A DNA stretch of 64,000 bases from Cognataquiflexum rubidum (GTDB lineage Bacteria; Bacteroidota; Bacteroidia; Cytophagales; Cyclobacteriaceae). This document shows positions 18,480-25,669 of the stretch, one piece after another. The position numbers and the translations under genes were made by a program. Within the stretch, counting starts at the first letter, position 1, and each line of letters starts with the position of its first letter. The stretch spans positions 62,001 through 126,000 of the forward strand of contig NZ_JAKZAL010000004.1 in the NCBI RefSeq assembly GCF_022538115.1. The letters are read 5' to 3'. Under the pieces are notes generated by a model. The model saw only the letters and a list, made by a program, of their open reading frames with translations. It was not told the origin of the DNA and made no database searches.

Positions 18480-19250
18480 TCAGCTTATTTCTTTCTTCGC
18501 TATTTTAGTCATCAAGGGAGTTTTGATCCATGTCGGCAAAATCTTTATGAGGAGCCAAACCATCGGGTTTACTATGATTTCAGCTTTCCTTTCAAATAAT
18601 TGATGAATACATTTCTTGGCAATCACCTCCGGTTCCAAGATCATAAACTTGCCAAAATATCCTTTTGCTGTTCTTTCTAGCACATCTCCGTTCGTCTTGA
18701 TTGGGCCCGGACTGACCACGCTGACAGACACATTAGAGCCTTTCAATTCCTGGTTAAGCCCTCTTGAAAAGGAATAGATAAATGATTTTGATGCAGGATA
18801 GACGGTTTTAAAACCTATAGGAATATATGCTGCCAAACTTGAAATATTCAGAATATATCCTTTAGGCTGCCTCAGCAGGTTTGGCAAAAGTTGATGGGTA
18901 AGCACCGAGGTGGTTACAATATTCAGGTTCAAAATTTTATTGATGTATTCTATGGGAGCATCTGTCATTTTTTTGGTCCCGCCGGTTCCTACATTATTAA
19001 TCAAAATGACGATCTCAAAATGAAGGTTAATCCAGGCAGCCAAATCAATTACATTTTTATATACTGACAAATCTGTTTCATAATACCTGCAGTCTACCTG
19101 GTATTTTTCCTTCAATTCCTCACAAAATACATTCAACCCGTTGTTTGGCCGGCTTACGAGTATGGTATTGATTTTTCTTTTGGACAATTCTATGGCGAAG
19201 GCCTTGCCCAAACCTTGTCTAGCCCCTGTAATCAGTGCATATTGGCTCAT
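18480..19250 (-). CDS. Short-chain dehydrogenase/reductase
   Basis: A 256-residue classical SDR. The cofactor motif TGARQGLG is at residues 7-14, NNVGTG stands for the NNAG motif at about 92, and the catalytic Ser-Tyr-Lys set is visible as ISSLAAY and YPASKSF. The C-terminal region is hydrophobic (VWLLIKILPTWIKTP), as in membrane-associated acyl-lipid reductases such as the 17-beta-HSD12/DltE-like group. The substrate is unknown, possibly a 3-ketoacyl lipid. It is monocistronic and diverges from the TetR gene, with a repeat element in the spacer. The ATG at 19250 puts the Rossmann motif at the expected place. Confidence 0.85.
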   Translation of the reverse strand: MSQYALITGARQGLGKAFAIELSKRKINTILVSRPNNGLNVFCEELKEKYQVDCRYYETDLSVYKNVIDLAAWINLHFEIVILINNVGTGGTKKMTDAPIEYINKILNLNIVTTSVLTHQLLPNLLRQPKGYILNISSLAAYIPIGFKTVYPASKSFIYSFSRGLNQELKGSNVSVSVVSPGPIKTNGDVLERTAKGYFGKFMILEPEVIAKKCIHQLFERKAEIIVNPMVWLLIKILPTWIKTPLMTKIAKKEIS

Positions 19251-19463
19251 ATTCGATGTTTATGGTAAAAAACGGGTGAATTTCAGCGATTGAAGCGTTG
19301 TAATTTATAACTAAAATCGGGAGTCAATAACTTTTTCTCTGCATTCTAGAAGAGTGGAATAAAGGTCCTAGTCTTTTCATGCCTAACCGTGCTTAAGATT
19401 GCAAAAAATCAATTTATTATATCAAGGAGAATTGATTTTTATTAAAAAAACATAAAAATAGTA

Positions 19464-19687
19464 TGTGTATCCGCCTTCTTACCAGTATGGGATTACCTAC
19501 AGAATGGTCTCGTCCACGATAATTATCGGGATCGACCACCGGAATTAATTGATATTGAAGGGGGGTGGTAGAAATGCGGCTTTGCCGCATTTCTACCACC
19601 CCCCTCTGATCTCACGATATCCGTTCACCGAGCTTGCCGAGGTGGAGAAAGATGATATTTGGCTACTGATATAAAAGCGGATACTCA
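19464..19687. repeat. Repeat element F1-A with long perfect hairpin and terminal inverted repeats
   Basis: The ends 19464-19487 and 19664-19687 are imperfect inverted repeats (19 of 24 positions agree; core TATCCGC...CAGTA). The centre is a perfect 21-bp hairpin, arms 19560-19580 and 19584-19604, loop TTT, with core GCGGC/GCCGC. The left flank CTCGTCCACGATAATTATCG is the inverse of the right flank of copies C and D, and the right flank contains ACCGAGCTTGCCGAGGT. It has no ORF and no T-run, so it is not a normal terminator. The rest of the 535-base spacer (19251-19463, 19688-19785) holds only the presumed divergent promoters. Confidence 0.8.
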
Positions 19688-19752
19688 TATTTCTTTTTCA
19701 GGCATTTACATATTGCCTCAAAATTTTCAATGATTTTCTGACCAACGTTTAA

Positions 19753-19760
19753 TATCTTTG
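19753..19760 (+). promoter_or_regulatory. Candidate -7 element of the TetR-family gene
   Basis: TATCTTTG matches TAnnTTTG and lies 25 bases before the ATG at 19786. No convincing -33 element is visible. Confidence 0.45.
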
Positions 19761-19785
19761 ACCCTAATTCGAATACTATTTAAAT

Positions 19786-20487
19786 ATGGGAGCTCAGGAA
19801 AGACAACAGAAAGAAAAATTGATTTTAGAAGCTTCGATCAGGCTTTTTACAGAGAAAGGTTACCATGCCACCAAAATGGAAGATGTGGCCAAAGCTTCCA
19901 AAATAAGCAAAGGACTCACCTATTTTTATTATAAAAACAAAGAAGACCTATACATGGCGGTGACCAAAAAAGCCTTCGATGAACTGAAAGACGTATTCCG
20001 TGATATCATCAAAATCAAAGGCAGAAACGGGCTGGACATGCTAACCGAGCTATCCAATAATTACTTCAAGTTTGCCAAAAACAACCGCATGTTTTATGAT
20101 GCCATATTGAATTTTATGGGCTTGGTACAGCTTTACAATGATGAAAACCTGAAGTCAAATATCGATCCTTTGGTTTTGGCGAGTGAGCATTTTCAAAAGC
20201 TGCTTGAGGTCCACCATGACTGTGGCAAAATCGGTACCCAAATGGTCGTACAGGGAATAAAAGACGGCAGCATCAGGCCTGAATTACAGCCCGAGGCCAC
20301 TTTCTACACGATTTGGGCCATGTTGGTAGGATATGAAAGGCTGTTGGGTCCGGTTGGATTCGAAGGAAAAGATGCAAAAATTAACCTGGAAACCTGGAAA
20401 CCCTCTTTCAACCGATTGCTCCAAGACATGCTCAAAGGAACTTTTCAGGCTCAAAAAGTACAACCGGTTCAGGGAAGTTTGTTTTAG
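19786..20487 (+). CDS. TetR/AcrR family transcriptional regulator
   Basis: A 233-residue one-component regulator. The N-terminal helix-turn-helix spans about residues 12-55 (ILEASIRLFTEKGYHATKMEDV, then SKGLTYFYYKNKEDLY), and the rest is a helical ligand-binding and dimerisation domain. TetR proteins of this kind often sense acyl-CoA or small hydrophobic compounds. The nearest catabolic genes are the dehydrogenase at 21534 and the acyl-CoA operon at 22651, so control of those is plausible but not shown. A repeat array begins about 20 bases after its stop codon. The start at 19786 is supported by the -7 element. Confidence 0.88.
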   Translation: MGAQERQQKEKLILEASIRLFTEKGYHATKMEDVAKASKISKGLTYFYYKNKEDLYMAVTKKAFDELKDVFRDIIKIKGRNGLDMLTELSNNYFKFAKNNRMFYDAILNFMGLVQLYNDENLKSNIDPLVLASEHFQKLLEVHHDCGKIGTQMVVQGIKDGSIRPELQPEATFYTIWAMLVGYERLLGPVGFEGKDAKINLETWKPSFNRLLQDMLKGTFQAQKVQPVQGSLF

Positions 20488-20509
20488 TGAATAGAATCAT
20501 CCGGTCCGG

Positions 20510-20602
20510 CTGAATGCCAGTGACCCCATATCTGTTAATTAAAAAGACGGAAGACAGAAGACGGAAGACCCCCGCCTGTCGTCGGGCAGGGATGTAACCT
20601 AC
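20510..20602 (+). repeat. Dispersed TIR-type repeat, copy F2d
   Basis: TGCCAGTGACCCCATATC at the left matches the inner part of the F2 terminal repeat; then AAGACGGAAGACAGAAGACGG and CCGCCTGTCGTCGGGCAGGG match the inverse of copy F2a. It starts roughly 20 bases behind the stop of the TetR gene, in the same orientation. Element F1-B follows directly. Confidence 0.72.
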
Positions 20603-20775
20603 ATAACGAACATGGAGCTTCGGCAAGCTCAGCCACCGGTGTCAATTGGGCATTGGGGGTAGGAGGAAAAAGCGGCTGCGCCGCTTTTTCCTCCTACCCC
20701 TCCAAACACCGAATCTCCGGTCCCTGAGCTTGTCGAAGGGGTAAATTCAATTTCTGTCATAAGTAGTGTAGCGAA
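20603..20775. repeat. Repeat element F1-B with long perfect hairpin
   Basis: A perfect 21-bp hairpin has arms 20656-20676 and 20680-20700, loop TGC and core GCGGC/GCCGC. The right flank (20701-20775), read in reverse, matches the left flank of copy D almost throughout: CTTCGACAAGCTCAGGGACC, then GAGATTCGG, then AGACTCTTCGCTACACT. It is non-coding and lacks a T-run. Confidence 0.8.
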
Positions 20776-20909
20776 GAGTCTAAAGAAACGAGATCTTTCA
20801 TCCTTCCCGAAGAAACGGGACAGGCTGTACCTCGGATTCAAGATGACGCTGGCTGCGGTTGCCGATAGCAGATTTTGGGGCCGTCACCCCGATTTTTAAC
20901 ATAATAAGA
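20776..20909. repeat. REP-like spacer sequence, duplicated at 21100
   Basis: GAGATCTTTCA...CCCGAAGAAACGGGACAGGC (20790-20826) recurs as GAGATCTTTCAG..CCCGAAGAAAACGGGACAGGC at 21100-21136. The segment also holds ATTCAAGATGACG and CCGATAGCAGATTTTGGGGC. These are short dispersed repeats; I see no gene. Confidence 0.55.
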
Positions 20910-21346
20910 AATGTTCAGAAAAGTAAAGATTAATACTAAAAACCCCCAGCGGGGGTTGAACCAATAATAACCCCGGGTTGTAACCCGGGGATTCAGCGCG
21001 ATTGCGAAATTCAGTCCAACCCCAAAGGGGTTGAACGTCCTCCAATGAAACAAATTCTGCCATTGGTAGTGATGCTAAGGGTCTCACCTTAAGTAAATGA
21101 GATCTTTCAGTTCCCGAAGAAAACGGGACAGGCAGTCCCTCCTCACCAATGACATAGACTTAAAAGACCCCTCGGCAAGCTCGGGGAACTAGTGTTTGGC
21201 TATTTAGGGGCAGGAGTGGAAAAGCGGCACAGCCGCTTTTCCACTCCTGCCCCTCTCCCAAGAACAACCGAGGTGGCCGATCCCGATCGCTATCGTGGAC
21301 GAGGCCAAATTATTTCACACTAATGTCACTACTCTTTCTGAACATT
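20910..21346. repeat. Composite repeat cassette with flanking inverted repeats and multiple hairpins
   Basis: The cassette is bounded by AATGTTCAGAAA at 20910-20921 and its exact inverse TTTCTGAACATT at 21335-21346. Inside are three compact hairpins (20941-20957, 20971-20990, 21018-21032: AACCCCC-AGC-GGGGGTT, CCCCGGGTT-GT-AACCCGGGG, AACCCC-AAA-GGGGTT), a copy of the 20776 repeat, and element F1-C. F1-C has a perfect 23-bp hairpin with arms 21206-21228 and 21232-21254 and loop ACA. Its right flank CCGATCCCGATCGCTATCGT is identical to that of copy D. No coding capacity was found. Confidence 0.75.
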
Positions 21347-21507
21347 AAAATTAATGTTGACCACTCAGGATGACGTATATATCCGGGTCGTCACACTGAA
21401 CGTAGTGAAGTGTCTCATTAAAGAGATTCTTCTCCCGTAAAGCTGTCGGGATCCGCAGGCTGCGGTTCAGAATGACGAAGGAAAAAACATCATCAGAAAA
21501 AAGCATA
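21347..21507. repeat. REP-like spacer sequence
   Basis: It contains GTCACACTGAACGTAGTGAAG and CGGTTCAGAATGACGAAGG, arranged as an inverted pair. Related sequences occur at 34150-34240 and 26686-26716 (CATCCTGAACGAGGGACGAG). These are short dispersed repeats of the CTGAACGnAGTGAAG type. No gene is visible. Confidence 0.55.
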
Positions 21508-21535
21508 AAGGAGAGAAAAATCTCTCCTTTTTTTT
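21508..21535. terminator. Terminator between the repeat array and the dehydrogenase
   Basis: The stem AAAGGAGAGA / TCTCTCCTTT (21508-21517 and 21521-21530), loop three bases, is followed on the plus strand by five T beyond the stem. It lies directly behind the stop of the minus-strand dehydrogenase gene, so it may act in both directions, although the longer T-run faces the plus strand. Confidence 0.7.
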
Positions 21536-22505
21536 ATTTGGAAACCAACAATACTTTCCCGTTTCTTCCACCTTTCTCGTAGGCTTCAAGGGCTTCTTTG
21601 AATTGCTCCAAAGGAAAGGAATCCTGCACATCTACCTTTACTTTATTGGAAAGAAGATAGGTAAACACAGTTTTGAATACCGTTTTTCTTTGTTCGGGAT
21701 TCAGACTTTCCATATAAGTTGTCAACCAAAAACCTTCAACTTTCAGATTTTTGAAGATCAACAGGCCTGAATTCAAAGGAATATTTTCCAGACTCAGCAA
21801 TCCAAAAACCATCATTTTCCCGCCGGATTTTAAGCTTGCGATGGCTTTGGCACCGAGAACCCCTCCTACTGCATCAAATACAACAGAGATACCTTCTCCG
21901 GTTTGTTCGGCAATTACCTTTTGAAGCTTTTCCTTTTCGGTATTGATGACAAGGTCCGCGCCGATGGATTGTAAAATCTCCTTTTGATCGTCCCTGCGGA
22001 CTGTGCAGGCAACTTTGATGCCTTTTTGGTGCGCCATTTGGATGGCCAATTTGCCAAAAGCAGAAGCCCCCGCAGTGATCAAAAGCCAATCCCCTTCTTT
22101 CAGTCCACTTGTTTCAATCATTCCAAATGCTGTCAAAGGATTGACAAATGCCTGACAGGCTACCTCATCTGTCATTTCCTGCGGTGTAGGGATGACCAAT
22201 GCGGCAGGAATGCAAACATACTCTTTCCAGGTTCCGATAGCGGTAAAAATCACTCTGGTACCCACGGGTATTGAGTTGCTTTCATCGGATGCATCTACGA
22301 CTCCGGCTGCTTCGAATCCGGCGCTGCTTGGTAGTTTTGGGGTGATGCCATACATACCCCTTACAAACATGATGTCCGATGGATTGATGTTGCGTGCAGT
22401 TACTTTGATCCTGACTTCATGCGGTTTTGGCTGTGGCATGGGGGCTTCTTCAAGTTGCAAAACTTCTGAAGGAAGGCCTGTTTGGTGAAAAATTACTTGT
22501 TTCAT
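21534..22505 (-). CDS. Zinc-type alcohol dehydrogenase-like / quinone oxidoreductase
   Basis: A 323-residue medium-chain dehydrogenase/reductase. The N-terminal GroES-like domain includes RNINPSDIMFVRGMYG; the cofactor domain contains ITAGASAFGKLAIQMAHQKG (glycine-rich, NADPH type). The catalytic zinc ligands are not evident, which fits the zinc-independent quinone oxidoreductase or 2-enoyl-thioester reductase (MECR-like) branch. It may reduce enoyl-CoA or enoyl-ACP, or quinones. It is divergent from the acyl-CoA operon at 22651, with a 145-base spacer, and so could share its control. The ATG at 22505 gives a normal N-terminus. Confidence 0.85.
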   Translation of the reverse strand: MKQVIFHQTGLPSEVLQLEEAPMPQPKPHEVRIKVTARNINPSDIMFVRGMYGITPKLPSSAGFEAAGVVDASDESNSIPVGTRVIFTAIGTWKEYVCIPAALVIPTPQEMTDEVACQAFVNPLTAFGMIETSGLKEGDWLLITAGASAFGKLAIQMAHQKGIKVACTVRRDDQKEILQSIGADLVINTEKEKLQKVIAEQTGEGISVVFDAVGGVLGAKAIASLKSGGKMMVFGLLSLENIPLNSGLLIFKNLKVEGFWLTTYMESLNPEQRKTVFKTVFTYLLSNKVKVDVQDSFPLEQFKEALEAYEKGGRNGKVLLVSK

Positions 22506-22650
22506 AATTCTGTTGAGATGGATTTATTTTCTGAATTCAAAAATGAAGTTATAAAAAATACTCGGTATGCATAATATTTTTCTTATCCGAATAGCCATTA
22601 AATGCTTTAATTTTTATCTTGTAGCCTATCTAAAAACCCAAATAACAATT

Positions 22651-23418
22651 ATGGATTTATCTGCATTATTTTCATTGGCAAACAAAGTGGCCATCATCAC
22701 AGGTGCCAGCAAAGGTATAGGTTTCGGGATCGCAGAGATTTTTGCTGCTGCAGGGGCCAAAGTCGTAATCAGCAGCAGAAAGCAGGAAGCATTGGATGAA
22801 ATGGCTTCCCAACTCAAAGGCAAGGGTTATGAGGTTTCCGCCATTGCATGCAATGTGGGCCGCATGGAGGAGTTGGACAGCTTGGTCAAACAGACCATCG
22901 AAAAATATGGACAAATTGATATTTTGGTCAACAATGCAGCCGTCAACCCTGTTTTTGGACCGGTTCATAATACAACTCCCGAAGCTTTTGACAAAATCAT
23001 GGATGTAAATGTCAAAGCCCCTTTTCACCTGATGAATTTATGTTTTCCTTACCTGCGGGCTTCCTCAGGTGCGGCAGTGATCAACATCAGTTCGATCGGC
23101 GGCATATCCCCCGAACAAGGATTGGGAATCTACAGTGTCAGCAAGGCGGCCTTGATTTCGCTTTCAAAAGTTTATGCCAAAGAATGGGGTGACCATAAAA
23201 TCCGTGTCAACACCATCTGCCCGGGATTGATCCAAACCAAATTTTCAGAGGCACTTTGGAGCAATGATAAAATCATGGAGCACATGATGAAAGCCCTCCC
23301 CATCAAAAGGGTGGGAACAAGCGAGGAAATCGGTGCCATGGCACTCTTTTTAGCATCCAAAGCCTCTTCCTACACCACCGGCGCTACCTTAACGGCAGAC
23401 GGAGGTTTTACAATTTAA
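22651..23418 (+). CDS. SDR-family oxidoreductase, first gene of an acyl-CoA operon
   Basis: A 255-residue classical SDR of the DHRS4/FabG-like type. The cofactor motif TGASKGIG is at residues 17-24, NNAAVNP at about 97, and the catalytic Ser in NISSIGG with YSVSKAAL supplying Tyr and Lys. It ends with the typical TLTADGGF. It probably oxidises or reduces a hydroxyacyl or keto substrate of the pathway. The ATG at 22651 is chosen over an upstream start at 22567 that adds 28 hydrophobic residues not found in the family. The next gene follows after 11 bases. Confidence 0.88.
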   Translation: MDLSALFSLANKVAIITGASKGIGFGIAEIFAAAGAKVVISSRKQEALDEMASQLKGKGYEVSAIACNVGRMEELDSLVKQTIEKYGQIDILVNNAAVNPVFGPVHNTTPEAFDKIMDVNVKAPFHLMNLCFPYLRASSGAAVINISSIGGISPEQGLGIYSVSKAALISLSKVYAKEWGDHKIRVNTICPGLIQTKFSEALWSNDKIMEHMMKALPIKRVGTSEEIGAMALFLASKASSYTTGATLTADGGFTI

Positions 23419-23429
23419 CTATCGACCTT

Positions 23430-24638
23430 ATGGAATTCAATAAAATATTTGCCTCGAAAGAGGTGCAGGAGTTGGTATCTCGGTACGAGATTTTTATCAA
23501 AACCCATGTCCATCCTTTGGAACAGGATGCTGTTTATGGTTCTTTCAAGGCAGTTTTGCCGAAGTTGAAATCCTTGAGGGAACTGGCAAAAAAGGAAGGG
23601 CTCTTCGCCCCCCACCTTTCCAAGGAAGACGGAGGTTTGGGCTTGGACCTGACGGAATTTGCGAGTATTTCTGAGGTGTTGGGAAAAAGCCCACTTGGAC
23701 ATTACATATTCAATTGCAACGCACCCGATATCGGGAATATGGAACTGATGCACCGCTTTGCGAGCAAAGAGCTCAAGGATAAATTCCTTGCGCCGCTTCA
23801 AAGGGGTGAAATCCGGAGTTGCTTCGCCATGACCGAACCCAATAATCCCGGCAGCAATCCTGTTCACCTTTCGACCACTGCAGTCAGAGAAGGTGATCAA
23901 TATGTCATCAACGGCCACAAGTGGTTTACCACGGCTGCGGATGGGGCGGATTTTACCATCGTCATGGCTTTGACAGATCCGACTAACCCCAATCCTTACC
24001 TGAGGGCAAGCATGATATTGGTTCCTTTGGAAAATCCCGGCTACAAATTGCTCCGAAATATCCCCATCATGGGTGATGTCGGCGAAGACTACCTATCTCA
24101 TGGAGAAGTGATGTTTACCGATTGCAGGGTTCCGATTTCCAACCTGATTGGGGAAGAAGGACAAGGATTTGCCTTAGCTCAGGAAAGGTTGGGACCGGGC
24201 AGAATCCATCATTGCATGCGTTGGATTGGAATCTGTGAGCGGGCTTTAGAAATGATGTGCAGGCGTGCCTTGTCCAGACAATTGGATCCCGGCAAACCTC
24301 TAGCCAACCAACAAACCATCCAAAATTGGATTGCCGAAGCCGCTGCCGGTATCAAAGCTTCCCGACTGATGGTGATGATGACTGCGCACAAGATCGAGCA
24401 GGAAGGAGCGAAAGCCGCCAAAGAGGACATTTCTACGATCAAGTTCTTTGTCTCGGATGTCCTGATGACTACCTTGGACAAAGCCATTCAGGTACATGGC
24501 GCTTTGGGAATAACCGATGACACTTTGCTTTCATTTTGGTACCGACATGAGCGCGGGGCAAGGATTTACGACGGGCCGGATGAGGTACATAAATCAGTTT
24601 TGGCCAAAAGAATCCTAAAAAACTATTCCCAAGAATGA
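23430..24638 (+). CDS. Acyl-CoA dehydrogenase, ACAD10/11-like
   Basis: A 402-residue flavoprotein. The FAD/substrate motif CFAMTEPNNPGSNPVHLST is at about residues 131-149, a typical SGDxGKHK-like stretch is followed by HKWFTTAADGADFTIVM, and the C-terminus carries YDGPDEVHKSVLAKRIL. The DGPDEVH ending and overall length resemble mammalian ACAD10/ACAD11 and bacterial LvaC-type proteins rather than short-chain FadE enzymes. In those systems the enzyme acts on 4-phosphorylated acyl-CoA. Its stop overlaps the ATG of the APH-like kinase by four bases (ATGA), mirroring the fused kinase-ACAD domain pair of ACAD10/11. Confidence 0.9.
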   Translation: MEFNKIFASKEVQELVSRYEIFIKTHVHPLEQDAVYGSFKAVLPKLKSLRELAKKEGLFAPHLSKEDGGLGLDLTEFASISEVLGKSPLGHYIFNCNAPDIGNMELMHRFASKELKDKFLAPLQRGEIRSCFAMTEPNNPGSNPVHLSTTAVREGDQYVINGHKWFTTAADGADFTIVMALTDPTNPNPYLRASMILVPLENPGYKLLRNIPIMGDVGEDYLSHGEVMFTDCRVPISNLIGEEGQGFALAQERLGPGRIHHCMRWIGICERALEMMCRRALSRQLDPGKPLANQQTIQNWIAEAAAGIKASRLMVMMTAHKIEQEGAKAAKEDISTIKFFVSDVLMTTLDKAIQVHGALGITDDTLLSFWYRHERGARIYDGPDEVHKSVLAKRILKNYSQE

Positions 24639-25666
24639 ACAAGGAACCTCAAGGTCTCGAAAACCTCTTTCCTTTTTTGGAAGCAAAACTTAATCTCGAT
24701 CCTCAAAGTACGGTGATCTCCCAATTCAAGGGAGGGTATTCCAACCTTACTTTTTTGATCCATTCCCCTGATGGGCAATATGTCCTGAGAAGGCCGCCAT
24801 TGGGTATGAAAATCAGCAAAGCCCATGACATGGTCCGGGAATTCCGGATTTTGGAGGCGCTAGAGAAAGCAGGATATGACAAAATCCCCAAACCCATTTT
24901 ATGCTGTGAGGACGAAACGGTCATCGGGGCACCTTTTTTCATCATGGAAAAAGTAGAGGGCCTGATCCTCAGGAATAAAATCCCCGAGGGTATGACGCTC
25001 GGAAAGGACTATTTCCAAAAACTGTCCAAAAACACGATAGATGGATTATTGGAACTCCATCACCTGGAGCTTGAAAAATCGGGTTTGTCCCAATTGGGAA
25101 AACCGGAAGGCTATGTGGAAAGGCAGGTTTTGGGTTGGTCAGAAAGGTATTTCAATGCCAAAACGGACGAACTGAAAGAATTGGAAGCAGTCAGTGAATG
25201 GCTCAAATCAAACCTTCCCAAAAACGAGAACATCGGATTTATCCATAATGATTACAAGTTTGACAACCTCGTCTTAGCCGGTCCGCAGGACCCTACCATT
25301 CAAGCTGTTTTGGATTGGGAAATGGCGACGGTCGGAGATCCATTGATGGATTTTGGCACCTCTTTGGCTTATTGGGCAGAAGCAGGAGACTCGGATATCC
25401 TCAAAATGTTTAACCTGAGCTACATGGAAGGCAATTTTACCAGGGCTGAAGCCATTGACTATTATGCCTCCAAAAGCCCCCTCAATTTGGAAAATATGAT
25501 TTTTTATTATACCTATGGTTTATTCAAAGTAGCTGTGATTGCCCAGCAGATTTATAAAAGATTTACAATGGGCTTTGCCCAAGATCCAAGGTTTTCTGCA
25601 TTGATCCATGTAGTAGATGCCTGTGGAAAAAAAGCGATGAACAGTATCCAAACCAATAAAATTTAA
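24635..25666 (+). CDS. APH-family kinase, ACAD10/11 N-domain or LvaA-like
   Basis: A 343-residue protein of the aminoglycoside phosphotransferase (PF01636) fold. The nucleotide-binding start FKGGYSNLTFLI, LRRPPLGM and the catalytic loop HNDYKFDNL (His204-Asn205-Asp206) with the Mg-binding LDWEMATVGDP are all visible. This sub-branch is the stand-alone equivalent of the kinase domain fused to ACAD10/11 and of LvaA, which phosphorylates 4-hydroxyacyl-CoA. An antibiotic-resistance role is unlikely given the acyl-CoA operon. It overlaps the ACAD gene and is followed three bases later by the 3-hydroxyacyl-CoA dehydrogenase. Confidence 0.87.
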   Translation: MNKEPQGLENLFPFLEAKLNLDPQSTVISQFKGGYSNLTFLIHSPDGQYVLRRPPLGMKISKAHDMVREFRILEALEKAGYDKIPKPILCCEDETVIGAPFFIMEKVEGLILRNKIPEGMTLGKDYFQKLSKNTIDGLLELHHLELEKSGLSQLGKPEGYVERQVLGWSERYFNAKTDELKELEAVSEWLKSNLPKNENIGFIHNDYKFDNLVLAGPQDPTIQAVLDWEMATVGDPLMDFGTSLAYWAEAGDSDILKMFNLSYMEGNFTRAEAIDYYASKSPLNLENMIFYYTYGLFKVAVIAQQIYKRFTMGFAQDPRFSALIHVVDACGKKAMNSIQTNKI

Positions 25667-25669
25667 ACT

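Noticed and set aside
20656-20700. The F1 hairpins as Rho-independent terminators
   Set aside because: They lack a T-run on either side, have three-base loops and occur away from stop codons.
20432-21087. Minus-strand ORFs in the repeat-rich spacer
   Set aside because: Their sequences come from palindromes and REP-like elements, with no conserved domain.
24635-25666. Aminoglycoside resistance phosphotransferase
   Set aside because: The APH fold is real, but the operon and its overlap with an ACAD10/11-like gene point to acyl-CoA kinase function.
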